The position numbers and the translations under genes were made by a program. This document shows, piece by piece, positions 46,581 to 58,395 of a stretch of DNA of 64,000 nt (position 1 is the first letter of the stretch; every line of letters begins with the position of its first letter). The notes under the pieces were generated by a model. The model ran no database searches and had not been told where the DNA came from. It was given only the letters and a program-made list of their open reading frames with translations. The DNA is from Nisaea denitrificans DSM 18348 (lineage in GTDB: Bacteria; Pseudomonadota; Alphaproteobacteria; Thalassobaculales; Thalassobaculaceae), in the NCBI RefSeq assembly GCF_000426505.1, contig NZ_AUFM01000015.1, positions 186,001-250,000 of the forward strand. The letters are read 5' to 3'.

Positions 46581-47801
46581 ATGTCCGGGGCCGCGAACAA
46601 CCTTCCACAGACATTCGAGCGCCGCGGGACTTGCGTCCCCTTTGCGTCCGTACCGGCGTTCAACCATCTCCGTGTGCGCGAGTATCTCGGCGGGCGCGGG
46701 CGCTTGCTGGAAGCGACGATCCCGAATTTCTCCGGCACCCGCCGGGGAGAGTTCGCCATTGTCGACTGGAAGCAGATCCCGAGCATGGGCGTCTTGTCCG
46801 AGCGTGACGAGGAAGTTCATGGCAGGATTTTAGGCACACGGAATGCGCAGGATCTGGATCCGCTCAATATCCGTTCCATCCTGCAACAGGCCGATGCCGC
46901 CTATAACCCGGACGAGGAAATCCGCCGCCTGGCCCGCGAGCAGGCGCAGCGCGACCTTGAAGAAAAAGAGATCGTCCGGATGTCCTGTATCGCCCAGATG
47001 ACACGCGAGTGTGGCGTGGCGCAGGGTGACGCCTTTATGGCACGGGCGAGCACGCAAACCCTGCTGAATTTGATGACCGGCAAGAGTGCCGTCGCCGAGT
47101 TCCGGATGGACGAGTTGGTCTCGAAGGTGATGTCTCACACGGCATTGCGCGCCGGCTGTACGGTCAACGAGGTCCGTGACTGGCTTGAACCGCTCGTCGG
47201 CCTCATCGCACCGTTTGGCTCTGTTGCTTCCGACAAGGAGAAAAAAACCGACGGCTTCCTTTTCCGCCAGCATCTCCGATTGCTGGAACTTCGGGGCTCA
47301 CTGCAGATCTATGCTTCTGAATCGCGGCCCGAGGTGGCTGATTCAATCAATCTTGTTCTCAGGGTGGTGGATCAGACCATCGGCTATGTGAGCGAGCGGA
47401 TTGTCACCCTCGATAGCCTGCTGGCGAGCATCGCCGGGATGTTCTCGAAGGTCGATAATTCTGTCGCCAAACTGCAGAAGCTGCGGCGGGAAGTCGCGTA
47501 TGGGCTGGATGGTTGGGACGACCTTGTATCCATCTGGCTGGACGCGTTCGAGAACAGGCACTTGATTGGCGGTGAAGCGGGTCTGGAACGGGCGATCATC
47601 CATATTCTGTGGCATCTGCCCGTATTGCCGTACAAGGAACTGCATGGCGATGCGTTCGACGCCCAGTCTTCGGTTGAACGGGCACGGGTCAGGATCGTCA
47701 GCCAAATGCATTCCTGGCAGACCGACGAGCTGGATCACGAGCTGAAAGACCGGGTCGAGAAAGGCAAGGAAAAGGCCAGCGAGGAAAAATCCAGCTGGTA
47801 G
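46581..47801 (+). CDS. Uncharacterised conserved-looking protein
   Basis: A 406-residue protein I cannot name. The N-terminal about 90 residues (around FERRGTCVPFASVPAF, then LEATIPNFSGTRRGEFAIVDW) look like a small beta-rich domain also found in other Rhodospirillales hypothetical proteins I recall. The middle part contains an acidic helical stretch (NPDEEIRRLAREQAQRDL). The rest is predicted mostly helical and soluble, ending in a Lys/Glu-rich coiled tail. There is no signal peptide or membrane helix and no obvious Shine-Dalgarno. It lies between rppH and the convergent atp operon. No enzymatic motif is recognisable. Confidence 0.7.
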   Translation: MSGAANNLPQTFERRGTCVPFASVPAFNHLRVREYLGGRGRLLEATIPNFSGTRRGEFAIVDWKQIPSMGVLSERDEEVHGRILGTRNAQDLDPLNIRSILQQADAAYNPDEEIRRLAREQAQRDLEEKEIVRMSCIAQMTRECGVAQGDAFMARASTQTLLNLMTGKSAVAEFRMDELVSKVMSHTALRAGCTVNEVRDWLEPLVGLIAPFGSVASDKEKKTDGFLFRQHLRLLELRGSLQIYASESRPEVADSINLVLRVVDQTIGYVSERIVTLDSLLASIAGMFSKVDNSVAKLQKLRREVAYGLDGWDDLVSIWLDAFENRHLIGGEAGLERAIIHILWHLPVLPYKELHGDAFDAQSSVERARVRIVSQMHSWQTDELDHELKDRVEKGKEKASEEKSSW

Positions 47802-47871
47802 GCCGTCCCGGGTATGCCGCCCTTGCTATGCCGCTCTGGCAAGCAGCCAAAGCAAGACAGCTCCCAAAGCA

Positions 47872-47899
47872 AAACGGCCGACGCAAGCGCCAGCCGTTT
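47872..47899. terminator. Bidirectional terminator between the unknown gene and atpC
   Basis: AAACGGC (47872-47878) and GCCGTTT (47893-47899) form a stem whose 14-base interior can pair further. On the minus strand the stem is followed by TTTTGCTTT, suiting termination of the atpHAGDC operon. On the plus strand it is followed by C-GTTATTT, a weaker tract. Confidence 0.6.
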
Positions 47900-47928
47900 C
47901 GTTATTTCAGTGTCTTTGATCCGGGCGT

Positions 47929-48330
47929 TTAATCGGCCGCGGCGCGAAGCGCTTCCAGGATCTTGATCCGGCGCTCGATCCGTTCACGATCGAGCTCTTC
48001 CTTCGCGTCCTTCAGATCATCACGCAGGTCGGAAATCTCAGAGTCGACCTTGGCTGTGTCGACATCCTTCAGCACCTGCGCTTCTTCGGCCAGCACCGTG
48101 CAGCGGGTCTCCGTCACTTCGGCGAAACCGCCGGCAACGAAGATCCGTTCGGCGACGGAGCCGTTCTGATGGATATCAATCACACCGGGCTCGAGGGTCG
48201 AGATCATCGGCGCGTGGCGCGGCAGCACACCGAAATATCCTTCAGTACCCGGGACGACGACCATTTCGGCCGCTTCCGAGTAAAGAAGCTTTTCCGGCGA
48301 TACCAGCTCGAACTGTGTCGTCTCGGCCAT
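47929..48330 (-). CDS. atpC: ATP synthase F1 subunit epsilon
   Basis: The central-stalk subunit that couples and can inhibit F1. It has 133 residues. The N-terminal beta-sandwich shows FELVSPEKLLYS, VVPGTEGYFGVLPRHAPM and ERIFVAGGFAEV. The C-terminal part is a helical hairpin (SEISDLRDDLKDAKEELDRERI). ATG 48330 has GGAG upstream. It is the last gene of atpHAGDC. Confidence 0.97.
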   Translation of the reverse strand: MAETTQFELVSPEKLLYSEAAEMVVVPGTEGYFGVLPRHAPMISTLEPGVIDIHQNGSVAERIFVAGGFAEVTETRCTVLAEEAQVLKDVDTAKVDSEISDLRDDLKDAKEELDRERIERRIKILEALRAAAD

Positions 48331-48362
48331 GTCTATGGCTCCACTCCGTTAGGCGGCCTGAA

Positions 48363-49790
<1,428 letters not shown>

Positions 49791-49864
49791 TCAGCTCCAA
49801 ACCTCTATCCGGGATATCCGGATCCTCGTTAATTCCATTCGATCAAGAGTATCTTCAGTACGGC

Positions 49865-50749
49865 CTAGACGGCCTCGGCACCGGAGATGATCTCGATAAG
49901 TTCCTTAGTAATGTTCGCCTGACGCGCCCGGTTGTAGTTCAGCGTCAGCTTGTCGATCATATCGCCTGCGTTCCGCGTGGCATTGTCCATCGCGGTCATC
50001 CGGGCTCCATGTTCACTGGCATTGCTTTCCAGCAGCGCGGTGAAAATCTGCGTCGCGACATTACGCGGCAGCAACGCAGCCAGAATAGCTTCTTCGTCCG
50101 GCTCGTACTCATAGAGAGCGCCGCTCTCAGAAGCGGACGAGTCCTCTTCCACCTCCGGCACACTTGCCGGAATGATCTGCTGGTTGGTGATGATCTGGGT
50201 CATCGCCGACTGGAAGCGGTTGAACAGCAGGCTGCAGATGTCGAAATCTTCGTCTTCGAACATCTTCAGGATCTGGGCCGCCAACTCGTCGGCCGAAGCA
50301 AAGGCCACGCCCTTGCGGGTCACGTCCTGGACGGAGCCGACGATGATATCGCCGAATTCGCGCTTCAGGGCATCCTTGCCACGACGGCCGACGCAAAACA
50401 GCTTGACCGTCTTGCCTTCACCACGAAGCGCCCGAACACGCTGGCGCGCCGCCCGGATGATCGTGCTGTTGAAGCCACCGCACAAGCCCCGGTCTGCCGT
50501 GAAGACCACCAGAAGGTGGATATCGTCACGACCGGTTCCCGACAGCAGCTTCGGACCACCGGCCTGCGTCGCGGCGCCTGCCAGCGATGCAATCATCCGG
50601 TTCATCCGCGCGGCATATGGCCGGGAGGCTTCCGCCTGTTCCTGGGCACGGCGGAGCTTAGCCGCCGCGACCATTTTCATGGCAGAGGTGATCTTCCGCG
50701 TCGACTTGACGCTGTTGATCCTGATCTTCAGGTCCTTGAGGGTGGCCAT
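49865..50749 (-). CDS. atpG: ATP synthase F1 subunit gamma
   Basis: The rotor shaft of F1. It has 294 residues. The N-terminal helix [20 protein letters not shown] and the C-terminal helix with [18 protein letters not shown] are diagnostic of subunit gamma; these form the coiled coil inside the alpha3beta3 ring. [13 protein letters not shown] lies in the central domain. The start follows GAGGAGCATAC. Confidence 0.97.
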   Translation of the reverse strand: MATLKDLKIRINSVKSTRKITSAMKMVAAAKLRRAQEQAEASRPYAARMNRMIASLAGAATQAGGPKLLSGTGRDDIHLLVVFTADRGLCGGFNSTIIRAARQRVRALRGEGKTVKLFCVGRRGKDALKREFGDIIVGSVQDVTRKGVAFASADELAAQILKMFEDEDFDICSLLFNRFQSAMTQIITNQQIIPASVPEVEEDSSASESGALYEYEPDEEAILAALLPRNVATQIFTALLESNASEHGARMTAMDNATRNAGDMIDKLTLNYNRARQANITKELIEIISGAEAV

Positions 50750-50784
50750 GTATGCTCCTCGCTCTGCTCGCTAGCTGCCGATCC

Positions 50785-52320
50785 TCAGGCGAAGGTCTTG
50801 ACGAAGCCGCTGAGGAATGCCTTCAGCTTTTCTTCGATATCAGCGGTCAGCGCCTGCTCGGTGCGGATCGCGTCAAGGATGTCCTTACCCTTGGCACGAA
50901 TTTCCGAGAGATAGGCCTGCTCGAAGCGGGTCACATCGCCGAGCGGCAGCTCGTCGAGATAGCCACGCACACCGGCATAGATCACCGCAACCTGCTCTTC
51001 CACCGTCAGCGGAGAGTACTGCGGCTGCTTCAGCAGCTCGGTCAGACGAGCACCACGGGCCAGCAGCTTCTGCGTGATCGGGTCGAGGTCCGACGCGAAC
51101 TGCGCGAAGGCCGCCATTTCACGATACTGCGCGAGCTCCAGCTTGATGGAACCGGCAACCTGCTTCATCGCCTTGATCTGAGCGGCGGAACCAACACGGC
51201 TAACCGAGAGACCGACGTTCACGGCCGGACGGATGCCCTGATAGAACAGTTCGGTCTCGAGGAAAATCTGACCGTCGGTGATGGAAATCACGTTGGTCGG
51301 AATGTAAGCGGAGACGTCGCCGGCCTGGGTTTCGATGACCGGCAGCGCGGTCATGGAACCTGCACCCTGATCGTCGTTCATCTTCGCCGCACGCTCGAGA
51401 AGGCGGGAGTGCAGATAGAAGACGTCACCCGGGAATGCTTCACGCCCCGGAGGACGACGGAGAAGCAGGGACATCTGACGATAAGCAACGGCCTGCTTGG
51501 ACAGATCGTCATACACGATGACGCTGTGCATGCCGTTATCGCGGAAGAACTCACCCATGGTGCAGCCGGTATACGGTGCCAGGTACTGCATCGGCGCCGG
51601 CTCGGAAGCGGTGGCGGCCACGACGATGGAGTATTCCATCGCGCCGTAATCCTCCAGAGTCTTCACGATCTGAGCAACGGTGGAGCGCTTCTGGCCAATC
51701 GCGACATAGATGCAGAACATCTTCTTGCTGTCGTCGTCGCCGGCGGCGTCGTTGACGGCTTTCTGGTTGATGAAAGCATCGACTGCGATAGCGGTCTTAC
51801 CTGTCTGACGGTCACCGATGATCAGCTCACGCTGGCCACGGCCGACCGGGATCAGGCTGTCGATGGCCTTGAGGCCGGTCTGCATCGGCTCATGCACGGA
51901 TTTACGCGGCATGATGCCCGGCGCTTTGACTTCAACGCGCTTGCGCTCGACATTTTCCAGCGGACCCTTGCCGTCGATCGGGTTACCGAGACCGTCGACA
52001 ACACGACCCAGCAGGCTCTTGCCGACCGGAACGTCCACGATGGAACCGGTCCGCTTGACCGTGTCACCTTCCTTGATTGAACGGTCGTCGCCGAAGATAA
52101 CGATACCGACGTTATCGTCTTCAAGGTTCAGCGCCATGCCCCGGATACCGCCCGGGAACTCGACCATTTCACCAGCCTGGACCTGATCCAGACCATAGAC
52201 GCGGGCGATACCGTCACCGACGGAGAGAACCTGGCCGACCTCGGCCACTTCTGCTTCGGTACCGAAATTCGCGATCTGTTCCTTCAGAATCGAAGAAATC
52301 TCAGCGGCGCGGATATCCAT
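50785..52320 (-). CDS. atpA: ATP synthase F1 subunit alpha
   Basis: The regulatory nucleotide-binding subunit of F1. It has 511 residues. The Walker A motif GDRQTGKT is at 169-176, [11 protein letters not shown] at the N-terminus, and the arginine finger lies in [17 protein letters not shown]. The ATG shares one base with the atpH stop (TGATG), so the two are translationally coupled. Confidence 0.98.
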   Translation of the reverse strand: MDIRAAEISSILKEQIANFGTEAEVAEVGQVLSVGDGIARVYGLDQVQAGEMVEFPGGIRGMALNLEDDNVGIVIFGDDRSIKEGDTVKRTGSIVDVPVGKSLLGRVVDGLGNPIDGKGPLENVERKRVEVKAPGIMPRKSVHEPMQTGLKAIDSLIPVGRGQRELIIGDRQTGKTAIAVDAFINQKAVNDAAGDDDSKKMFCIYVAIGQKRSTVAQIVKTLEDYGAMEYSIVVAATASEPAPMQYLAPYTGCTMGEFFRDNGMHSVIVYDDLSKQAVAYRQMSLLLRRPPGREAFPGDVFYLHSRLLERAAKMNDDQGAGSMTALPVIETQAGDVSAYIPTNVISITDGQIFLETELFYQGIRPAVNVGLSVSRVGSAAQIKAMKQVAGSIKLELAQYREMAAFAQFASDLDPITQKLLARGARLTELLKQPQYSPLTVEEQVAVIYAGVRGYLDELPLGDVTRFEQAYLSEIRAKGKDILDAIRTEQALTADIEEKLKAFLSGFVKTFA

Positions 52321-52886
52321 CAGCCAACACCTTTCATGGCAAGCTGCAAACGCTGCAGCTTGGAACGGATTGAATTGTCGATCATGCGCGAACCGACACG
52401 CACGACCAGCCCGCCGATCAAAGCCGGATCGACGGAGAGATTAACGGAGACCTTCTGACCAACGCCCTTTTTCAGAGCCTCGGAAATGTCGGCAAGCTGG
52501 GCTTCGCTCAGCTCGACGGCAGAGGTCACATCGGCCGTCACTTCACCGCGCCGGGCGGCAAGCTGGGCCAGGAAAGCAGTAATCATCGCGTTCATCGCGA
52601 AAAGACGGCGGTTGGACGCGACCGTACCAAGGAACTTCTGGGTCAGCGCATGCGCTCCCATCTTTTCCAGCACCGCCGCGATACCACGCGTCTGCTCTGC
52701 CCGCGTCAAAACCGGGGAACGTACCAAGCGAGAGAGGTCCGGGCTTTCGATCAGAGCCTGCCGCAGGGATTTCAAATCCCCCGCAACGGCATCCAAAGCC
52801 TTTTCCCCTTCCGCCAGCTCATAGAGGGCGGAAGCATATCTTCCGGCCAAGCCTGTCGTTTCGGAAGCCACCAGGGAACGCCTCAT
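52320..52886 (-). CDS. atpH: ATP synthase F1 subunit delta
   Basis: The peripheral-stalk subunit linking F1 to F0 (OSCP homologue). It has 188 residues. The N-terminal helical domain shows [15 protein letters not shown], and the C-terminal part has the signature [26 protein letters not shown]. It is the first gene of the F1 operon. The F0 genes (atpB, atpE, atpF) are not in the window, as expected for Alphaproteobacteria with split operons. The 196-base gap upstream, after priA, should hold the operon promoter; the AT-rich part around 52930-52965 is the likely place. Confidence 0.96.
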   Translation of the reverse strand: MRRSLVASETTGLAGRYASALYELAEGEKALDAVAGDLKSLRQALIESPDLSRLVRSPVLTRAEQTRGIAAVLEKMGAHALTQKFLGTVASNRRLFAMNAMITAFLAQLAARRGEVTADVTSAVELSEAQLADISEALKKGVGQKVSVNLSVDPALIGGLVVRVGSRMIDNSIRSKLQRLQLAMKGVG

Positions 52887-53082
52887 TCCAGAGATTATCG
52901 CCGTTTACCGGGCACCGTTTCGAAAGCGCACCGTTTATCAGCGAATATTGACCAATAAAAACCCTCGTCGACGGCAGTTTCCGCCAAGCGCGGCGGTTCT
53001 CTAGCATAGAGGTTCAGACCGTGCAAGCGGTGGGTTGTCGCTTCTCGCAGGGTGGGCGGCATAGTCCGGAAGGCGGCAAGGC

Positions 53083-55308
53083 TCAGAGGAAACTGTAAGG
53101 ATCGATATCCACCGCCACACGAACCGAATTCGGAACCTCGATGCGACCGAGCCAGCTGCGCAGAACCGCTTGGATATTAACGTCGCGCCGGGTCTTGATC
53201 AGCAAGCGGCGGCGGTGCCGGCCGCGAAGCAATGCCAGCGGTGCCGGCGCGGGCCCAAGCACGGAGACGCCGTCGAAATCCGGCGCCGCGCGACCGATCC
53301 GGCTGGCCACCATATCCGCCTGATTTGGATCCGCCGCGCTGACGATGATCGCGGCCAGGCGCCCAAACGGCGGCATGCCCTGTTGTTCCCGCGCCGTTGC
53401 CTCTTCCGCAAGAAAGCCGTCGCGGTCCCATGCGGTTATCGCCTTCAGCACCGGGTTCTCCGGCTGATGGGTTTGCAGCAGCACCCGGCCCGGATGTTCC
53501 GCCCGGCCGGCCCGGCCCGCCACCTGATGCAGCAATTGGTAGGTCCGTTCCGCCGCCCGGAGATCGCCGCCGGCAAGGCCGAGATCCGCATCCACCACAC
53601 CGACCACAGTCAGTTTCGGGAAATGATACCCCTTGGCCACGATCTGGGTACCGAGCAGGATATCAACCTCGCCCGCCCTCACGCTGCGGACGAACTCGGC
53701 CGCAGCGGCGGGTCCTTGCAAGGTATCGCTGGAGACGATCTGGAACCGGGCGTCGGGGAAAACAGCCGCGACTTCCTCTGCCATCCGCTCGACGCCAGGA
53801 CCGCTGGCGACGAAACTGTCTTCGGCAGCACATTCGGGACAGGTTTTCGGCAACCGCGCGCTATAGCCGCAATGATGACACTGCAACCGGCCCAGCAATC
53901 GATGCTCGACCAGCCAGGCCGAGCAACTGGGGCATTCCAGTCGGTGTCCGCAGGCCCGGCAGAGCGTGAGCGGCGCATAGCCCCTGCGGTTGAGAAAGAC
54001 GAGCGACTGCTCGCCAGCAGCAAGCGCGCCCGTGATCGCCTCAATCAGCGGCCGGGAGAGCCAACGCCCACGTTGGGGCTGTTCCCGGCGCAAATCGATC
54101 AGTTCCACCGATGGCAAGGTCGCGACACCATGCCGGGCGGTCAGGCGAAGCTGGCTGTATCGGCCATTCTCGACATTGCGCATGGTTTCCAGCGCGGGTG
54201 TCGCGGAGACAAGGACAACCGGACAGGGGGTCAGGCTGGCACGAACCACGGCCATGTCCCTGCCGTGATAGATCACCCCCTCCTCCTGCTTGTAGGCGGA
54301 TTCGTGCTCTTCATCGACCACGATCAGACCGAGATTCGGGAACGGCAGAAAGAGGGCCGAACGGGCGCCAACCAGCACCCGGACCTTGCCCTCGGCGATC
54401 TGGCGCCAGGTGTGACGGCGCCGGCGCGGCTTCAGCTCGGAATGCCATTCCGCCGGGCGCACGCCGAAGCGCGCCTCGAACCGGTTCAGCCATTCTGCCG
54501 AGAGAGCGATTTCCGGCAACAGCACCAGCACCTGCTTGCCCATGCGCAGCGCGGTCGCGACCGCCTCGAAATAGACTTCGGTCTTGCCCGCCCCGGTCTC
54601 GCCGTCGAGCAGAACGGGTGTAAAACTCTCAGCACTGACCGCCTCGCATAGCGCGTCGGCCACCTCCTTCTGCTCCTCGGAGAGTGGCGTTGTCCGCGGC
54701 AGGTCCGGATCGGGCTCCGGAAACGGTGTGTCTGCCGGCAGGGCGACACTCGCCAGCGCTCCGGCCTCGGCCAGGCCCTTCACAACAGATGTGCCGACCC
54801 CGGCCTCGTCCGCGATCTCCCGCGCCGTGCGCGGAGGACCGTCCGACAGCAGCTCCACCACCCGGCGGCGGGCCGGTGTCAGCCGCAACCCGAGCGCTTC
54901 CACCGCCTCAGCCCCACCGGAAAGGGCGGCATAGGCGGTGACCGGTTTTGCCGGCTCAAACGCATCGGGTACGCTGATGGCCATGCGCAGTACAGCGCCC
55001 TGGGCGGTCAGCGTGTAGGACGCGGTCCAGTCCACCAGCTTCAGAACCGCTTCCGGCAAAGGCGGCACCGGCAAAGCGCGAATCACCGGCTTCAGCCGGC
55101 TTCGTGCCACCTGACCGCTCTCCGGATCTTCCGCCATATCAAGGGCCCAGACCACACCCGTGGTGCGCCGGTTGCCGAGCGGCACCTCGACGATACTGCC
55201 GCATTGCAACGCCATTTCCGCATCCGCCAGATAGTCGTAAGGACCAGCCAGCGGCAGCGGAATCAACACCTGGATACGGCGGGACTCATCGGGGAAAAGA
55301 TCGGACAT
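53083..55308 (-). CDS. priA: Primosomal protein N' (PriA helicase)
   Basis: A superfamily 2 helicase that restarts stalled replication forks. It has 741 residues. The N-terminal DNA-binding domain (about 1-200) is followed by helicase motifs: Walker A GETGAGKT (236-243), the DEEH box in IVVDEEHES and SATPALET. The zinc-binding insert has cysteines in LCRACGHRLECPSCSAWL and LQCHHCGYSARLPKTCPEC, in separate pieces. Motifs V/VI follow in GTQIVAKGYHFP and QVAGRAGR. The ATG at 55308 (MSDLFP) gives the usual PriA start, and the in-frame extension to 55344 is not conserved-looking. Confidence 0.97.
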   Translation of the reverse strand: MSDLFPDESRRIQVLIPLPLAGPYDYLADAEMALQCGSIVEVPLGNRRTTGVVWALDMAEDPESGQVARSRLKPVIRALPVPPLPEAVLKLVDWTASYTLTAQGAVLRMAISVPDAFEPAKPVTAYAALSGGAEAVEALGLRLTPARRRVVELLSDGPPRTAREIADEAGVGTSVVKGLAEAGALASVALPADTPFPEPDPDLPRTTPLSEEQKEVADALCEAVSAESFTPVLLDGETGAGKTEVYFEAVATALRMGKQVLVLLPEIALSAEWLNRFEARFGVRPAEWHSELKPRRRRHTWRQIAEGKVRVLVGARSALFLPFPNLGLIVVDEEHESAYKQEEGVIYHGRDMAVVRASLTPCPVVLVSATPALETMRNVENGRYSQLRLTARHGVATLPSVELIDLRREQPQRGRWLSRPLIEAITGALAAGEQSLVFLNRRGYAPLTLCRACGHRLECPSCSAWLVEHRLLGRLQCHHCGYSARLPKTCPECAAEDSFVASGPGVERMAEEVAAVFPDARFQIVSSDTLQGPAAAAEFVRSVRAGEVDILLGTQIVAKGYHFPKLTVVGVVDADLGLAGGDLRAAERTYQLLHQVAGRAGRAEHPGRVLLQTHQPENPVLKAITAWDRDGFLAEEATAREQQGMPPFGRLAAIIVSAADPNQADMVASRIGRAAPDFDGVSVLGPAPAPLALLRGRHRRRLLIKTRRDVNIQAVLRSWLGRIEVPNSVRVAVDIDPYSFL

Positions 55309-55538
55309 GGGGCGGAGTGTCGAACACCTCGCCACACTCCGCAACGGTCTCGGTTTTGTAGCGGCGGGCCGCCGGCCTCACAGGGACGTGCCGGGCCTCC
55401 TGTTTCCTGCAGTTCCGTGAAAAGCCGGTGACGTTACCCCGGCGTCACTGGCACCAGTCCCCTGTATGCGCTAGACTCGCCTCGTCGATTCGGCCATACG
55501 AGGCCCGGATTCACCACCTGCCGAGGATACAGGACGAC

Positions 55539-56192
55539 ATGAAGTTTTTCATCGACACTGCGGATGTTGCGGAGATCAAGGATCTGGCCGCCACGGGTCT
55601 CGTGGACGGGGTAACGACCAACCCGTCACTCATCGCCAAATCAGGCCGCCCGATCCTCGAAGTGATCAAGGAAATCTGCGGCGTCGTCGACGGCCCGGTC
55701 AGCGCGGAAGTCACCGCGACCGACCACGAGACGATGATGAAAGAGGCCGCACTGCTTCTGAAGCTGGCCGACAACATCGCCATCAAGGTGCCGTTGACTG
55801 TCGACGGGCTAAAAACCTGCAAGGCGCTGAGCGACGATGGCATTCAGGTCAATGTGACGCTCTGCTTCTCCGCCGGGCAGGCATTGCTGGCCGCCAAGGC
55901 CGGTGCCGCCTTCATTTCGCCCTTCGTCGGACGGCTCGACGATATCGGCATCAATGGCATGGACCTGATCGCGGATATCGCGGACATCTACGCCAACTTC
56001 GATTTCGACACGGAAATCCTCGTCGCCTCCGTACGCGGCCCGCAACATGTCATCGACGCAGCCAAGCTTGGCGCCGATGTCGCCACGCTGCCGCCAGCCG
56101 TGCTGCGCGCCCTGTATAATCACCCGCTTACCGACAAGGGTCTCGACGCCTTCCTGAAGGATTGGGCGAAGACCGGTCAGAGCATCCTCTAG
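55539..56192 (+). CDS. Transaldolase/fructose-6-phosphate aldolase-like protein
   Basis: A short transaldolase of the TalC/FSA subfamily in the pentose phosphate pathway. It has 217 residues. The start [29 protein letters not shown], the Schiff-base lysine Lys83 in NIAIKVPLT, and [11 protein letters not shown] are diagnostic. Transaldolase and fructose-6-phosphate aldolase share this fold, and the two cannot be separated confidently by eye. In Alphaproteobacteria this form is generally the transaldolase. The ATG at 55539 was chosen over an upstream in-frame start at 55428. It is divergent from priA. Confidence 0.93.
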   Translation: MKFFIDTADVAEIKDLAATGLVDGVTTNPSLIAKSGRPILEVIKEICGVVDGPVSAEVTATDHETMMKEAALLLKLADNIAIKVPLTVDGLKTCKALSDDGIQVNVTLCFSAGQALLAAKAGAAFISPFVGRLDDIGINGMDLIADIADIYANFDFDTEILVASVRGPQHVIDAAKLGADVATLPPAVLRALYNHPLTDKGLDAFLKDWAKTGQSIL

Positions 56193-56208
56193 GGACGGGC
56201 GGCAAGCG

Positions 56209-56958
56209 ATGACAGGCAAGGGCTCCGCGGCGGAACCGGGCAAGAAGAGCGTCAAGCAGGCGGCAAATCAGCCTGCCCCGATGCTAACGGCCGGACAAGT
56301 CGCGGACTACCTTTCCTCCCATCCGAACTTCCTGATCGAGCACCCGGAACTGATCGACATCCTGACCCCGCCGAGCCGGACCAGCGGCGAGGCGGTGGTC
56401 GACATGCAGCATTTCATGCTGGAGCGGTTACGCTCGGAGAATCAGAAGCTCAAGGATTCCCACGCCGGGCTGGTCTCCACCGCGCGCGGGAACCAGTCGA
56501 CCCAGAACCGCATCCACGCGGCGATATTGCGGATCGTGGCGGCGAATTCCTTCGACAACCTGATCCAGTCGGTAACGATCGACCTTCCGGTCATGCTCGG
56601 CATCGACGTGGTGACGATCTGCATCGAGGCTGGCGACGTGCCGATCCCGAAGGCCTATGCCTCGGGCGTGCGCTCCATCCCGGCCGGCACGATCGACCGC
56701 AAGATCGGCGTCGGCAAGGACGTCCTCCTGGCTGCCAATGTCGAGGGCGATGAAGCTATCTTCGGCTCGGCCGCCGGGCTGGTCTCGTCCATGGCGCTGG
56801 CCCGTATCCAGGTCAGCCCGCACTCGCCGATGGGCCTGATGGCCTTCGGGACACGGGACGCCGAAGCCTATCATCACGGGCAGGCCACGGAGCTTCTGAG
56901 CTTCCTCGCCCGCACCACGGAGTTGACCATCCGGCAATGGCTGAACCTTCCGGGCTGA
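56209..56958 (+). CDS. DUF484 family GAF-like protein
   Basis: A 249-residue protein of the DUF484 family, which has a GAF-like fold and commonly precedes xerC in Proteobacteria; its role is unknown. The diagnostic opening is VADYLSSHPNFLIEHPELI (about 31-49), with LTPPSRTSGEAVVDMQHFML after it and a coiled stretch RSENQKLKDSH. The GAF-like part follows. It overlaps xerC by 22 bases, so the two are co-transcribed and probably co-translated. Confidence 0.9.
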   Translation: MTGKGSAAEPGKKSVKQAANQPAPMLTAGQVADYLSSHPNFLIEHPELIDILTPPSRTSGEAVVDMQHFMLERLRSENQKLKDSHAGLVSTARGNQSTQNRIHAAILRIVAANSFDNLIQSVTIDLPVMLGIDVVTICIEAGDVPIPKAYASGVRSIPAGTIDRKIGVGKDVLLAANVEGDEAIFGSAAGLVSSMALARIQVSPHSPMGLMAFGTRDAEAYHHGQATELLSFLARTTELTIRQWLNLPG

Positions 56959-57884
56959 CACATACCGAGACCATCACGGACCTGGCTGGCGCGACAGATG
57001 CCTGGAGACAATGGCTGACGAGCGAAAAACGCGCCTCGGCCCATACCCTCTCCGCCTATGAGCGGGACCTCGAACAGTTTCTCGATTTTCTGCAGGACCA
57101 TCTGGGCGCAGCCCCCGGCATATCTGACCTCGCCGCATTGAAGCCCGCAGACTTCCGCGGATACCTGGCCCGCCGGGTCTCGAAGGGGTTTGCGAAAACC
57201 TCCACGGCACGGGCCCTTTCCGTCGTACGTGGGTATTTCCGCTTTCTCGAACGGCGGGGCGTACTCTCGAACGCGGCTGTTTTCTCAATCCGGGGACCGC
57301 GCATTCCTGTCTCGGTACCGAAAGCGTTGACCGTCACCGAAGCGGCGGAAACCCTCGATGCCATGGGAGATCTCGCGTCGGAGCCGTGGATCGCCGCCCG
57401 CGATGTCGCTCTCGTCTCCCTGCTTTACGGCGGCGGGTTGCGGATCGGCGAGGCACTGGCGCTCAATCGCAGCGATTACCCGATAGGCGACACACTCTCC
57501 ATCACCGGTAAGGGCAACAAGCAGCGCATCGTGCCGATACTGCCCGCCGTCCGCGCCGCCATCGACGATTATGTCGCCCGTTGCCCCTATCGCGGCAGCC
57601 CGGACGATCCGCTGTTTCTTGGCGCCCGGGGCAAACGCCTGCAGGCTGGTGTTGCCCAGCGCGCCATGCGGCTGGCACGGGGCTGGCTGGACTTGCCGGA
57701 AACCGCGACACCGCACGCCCTCCGGCATTCCTTTGCGACGCACCTGCTGGCCGGTGGCGGCGATCTGCGGGCCATCCAGGAATTGCTTGGCCATGCCTCG
57801 CTGACCACCACGCAACGCTATACCAGCGTGGATGCGGAGCGGCTGATGGACGTACACAGCCGGGCACACCCGCGCGACCGCTAG
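56937..57884 (+). CDS. xerC: Tyrosine recombinase XerC
   Basis: A site-specific recombinase that, with XerD, resolves chromosome dimers at dif. It has 315 residues. The N-terminal SAM-like domain (about 22-110) is followed by the catalytic domain with Arg169 in GGGLRIGEALAL, Lys in GKGNKQR (about 192-195), His260/Arg263 in PHALRHSFATHLL, His286 in LLGHASL and the nucleophile Tyr295 in TTTQRYTSV. It begins inside the 3' end of the DUF484 gene. This is a chromosomal housekeeping recombinase, not a mobile-element integrase. Confidence 0.95.
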   Translation: MAEPSGLTHTETITDLAGATDAWRQWLTSEKRASAHTLSAYERDLEQFLDFLQDHLGAAPGISDLAALKPADFRGYLARRVSKGFAKTSTARALSVVRGYFRFLERRGVLSNAAVFSIRGPRIPVSVPKALTVTEAAETLDAMGDLASEPWIAARDVALVSLLYGGGLRIGEALALNRSDYPIGDTLSITGKGNKQRIVPILPAVRAAIDDYVARCPYRGSPDDPLFLGARGKRLQAGVAQRAMRLARGWLDLPETATPHALRHSFATHLLAGGGDLRAIQELLGHASLTTTQRYTSVDAERLMDVHSRAHPRDR

Positions 57885-57891
57885 GGTGCGC

Positions 57892-58395
57892 CTAGTTCCG
57901 GAAGAAGATCAGTTTGCGGTCCTCTTCCCAGTCCGGCACCCAGAAATAATAGTGCAGGTCGCACATCCCGTCCTCGAGGATGATCGCGACCGGACAGGCG
58001 CCGTCGATACCGGTCATCTCCTTCACCTCTTCCTTGGTGAATTCCTCCAGGGAGATTTTCGGCGGCGGGTTACCGTCGCCGCACAGCCCCATCTGGTCCG
58101 CACTGTTGAAGAAGGGCGCCACAGCCTCCGATACCAGCTCGCCCTGCTCGTGCGTCACCACGACCATCAGGAACGAGCGACCGTCCGGATTATCGAGATC
58201 GACATACCCGGCAACCTTGTCCTGAAAGCCGTCGCAGGTCACATCGTCGGTCTCGACCTGCCAGTCGTGATGAAAGACGTACTGGCCGCCCTGGTACCGC
58301 ATCTCGGCGTTGAGCTCCCCCTCCGTCACATCCTGAGCCCGGGCAACGCCGGACCACAGAAGCGCACAGCCAAGGGCTATCAAGACAACCCGCAT
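57892..58395 (-). CDS. Small secreted protein with four cysteines, unknown function
   Basis: A 167-residue protein with a Sec signal peptide (residues 1-20, cleavage after ARA before QDV). The mature part is acidic, begins with a beta-rich segment (YVFHHDWQVE), and has four cysteines (in TCDGF, GLCGD, ACPVA and GMCDL), suggesting two disulfides in the periplasm. ATG 58395 has AGGAG ten bases upstream; the ATG at 58413 is less likely. I recognise no family. It converges with xerC with seven bases between stops. Confidence 0.65.
   Translation of the reverse strand: MRVVLIALGCALLWSGVARAQDVTEGELNAEMRYQGGQYVFHHDWQVETDDVTCDGFQDKVAGYVDLDNPDGRSFLMVVVTHEQGELVSEAVAPFFNSADQMGLCGDGNPPPKISLEEFTKEEVKEMTGIDGACPVAIILEDGMCDLHYYFWVPDWEEDRKLIFFRN

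Noticed and set aside
56937-57884. XerC as a phage or island integrase
   Set aside because: Its overlap with DUF484 and full-length XerC pattern fit the chromosomal dimer-resolution recombinase.
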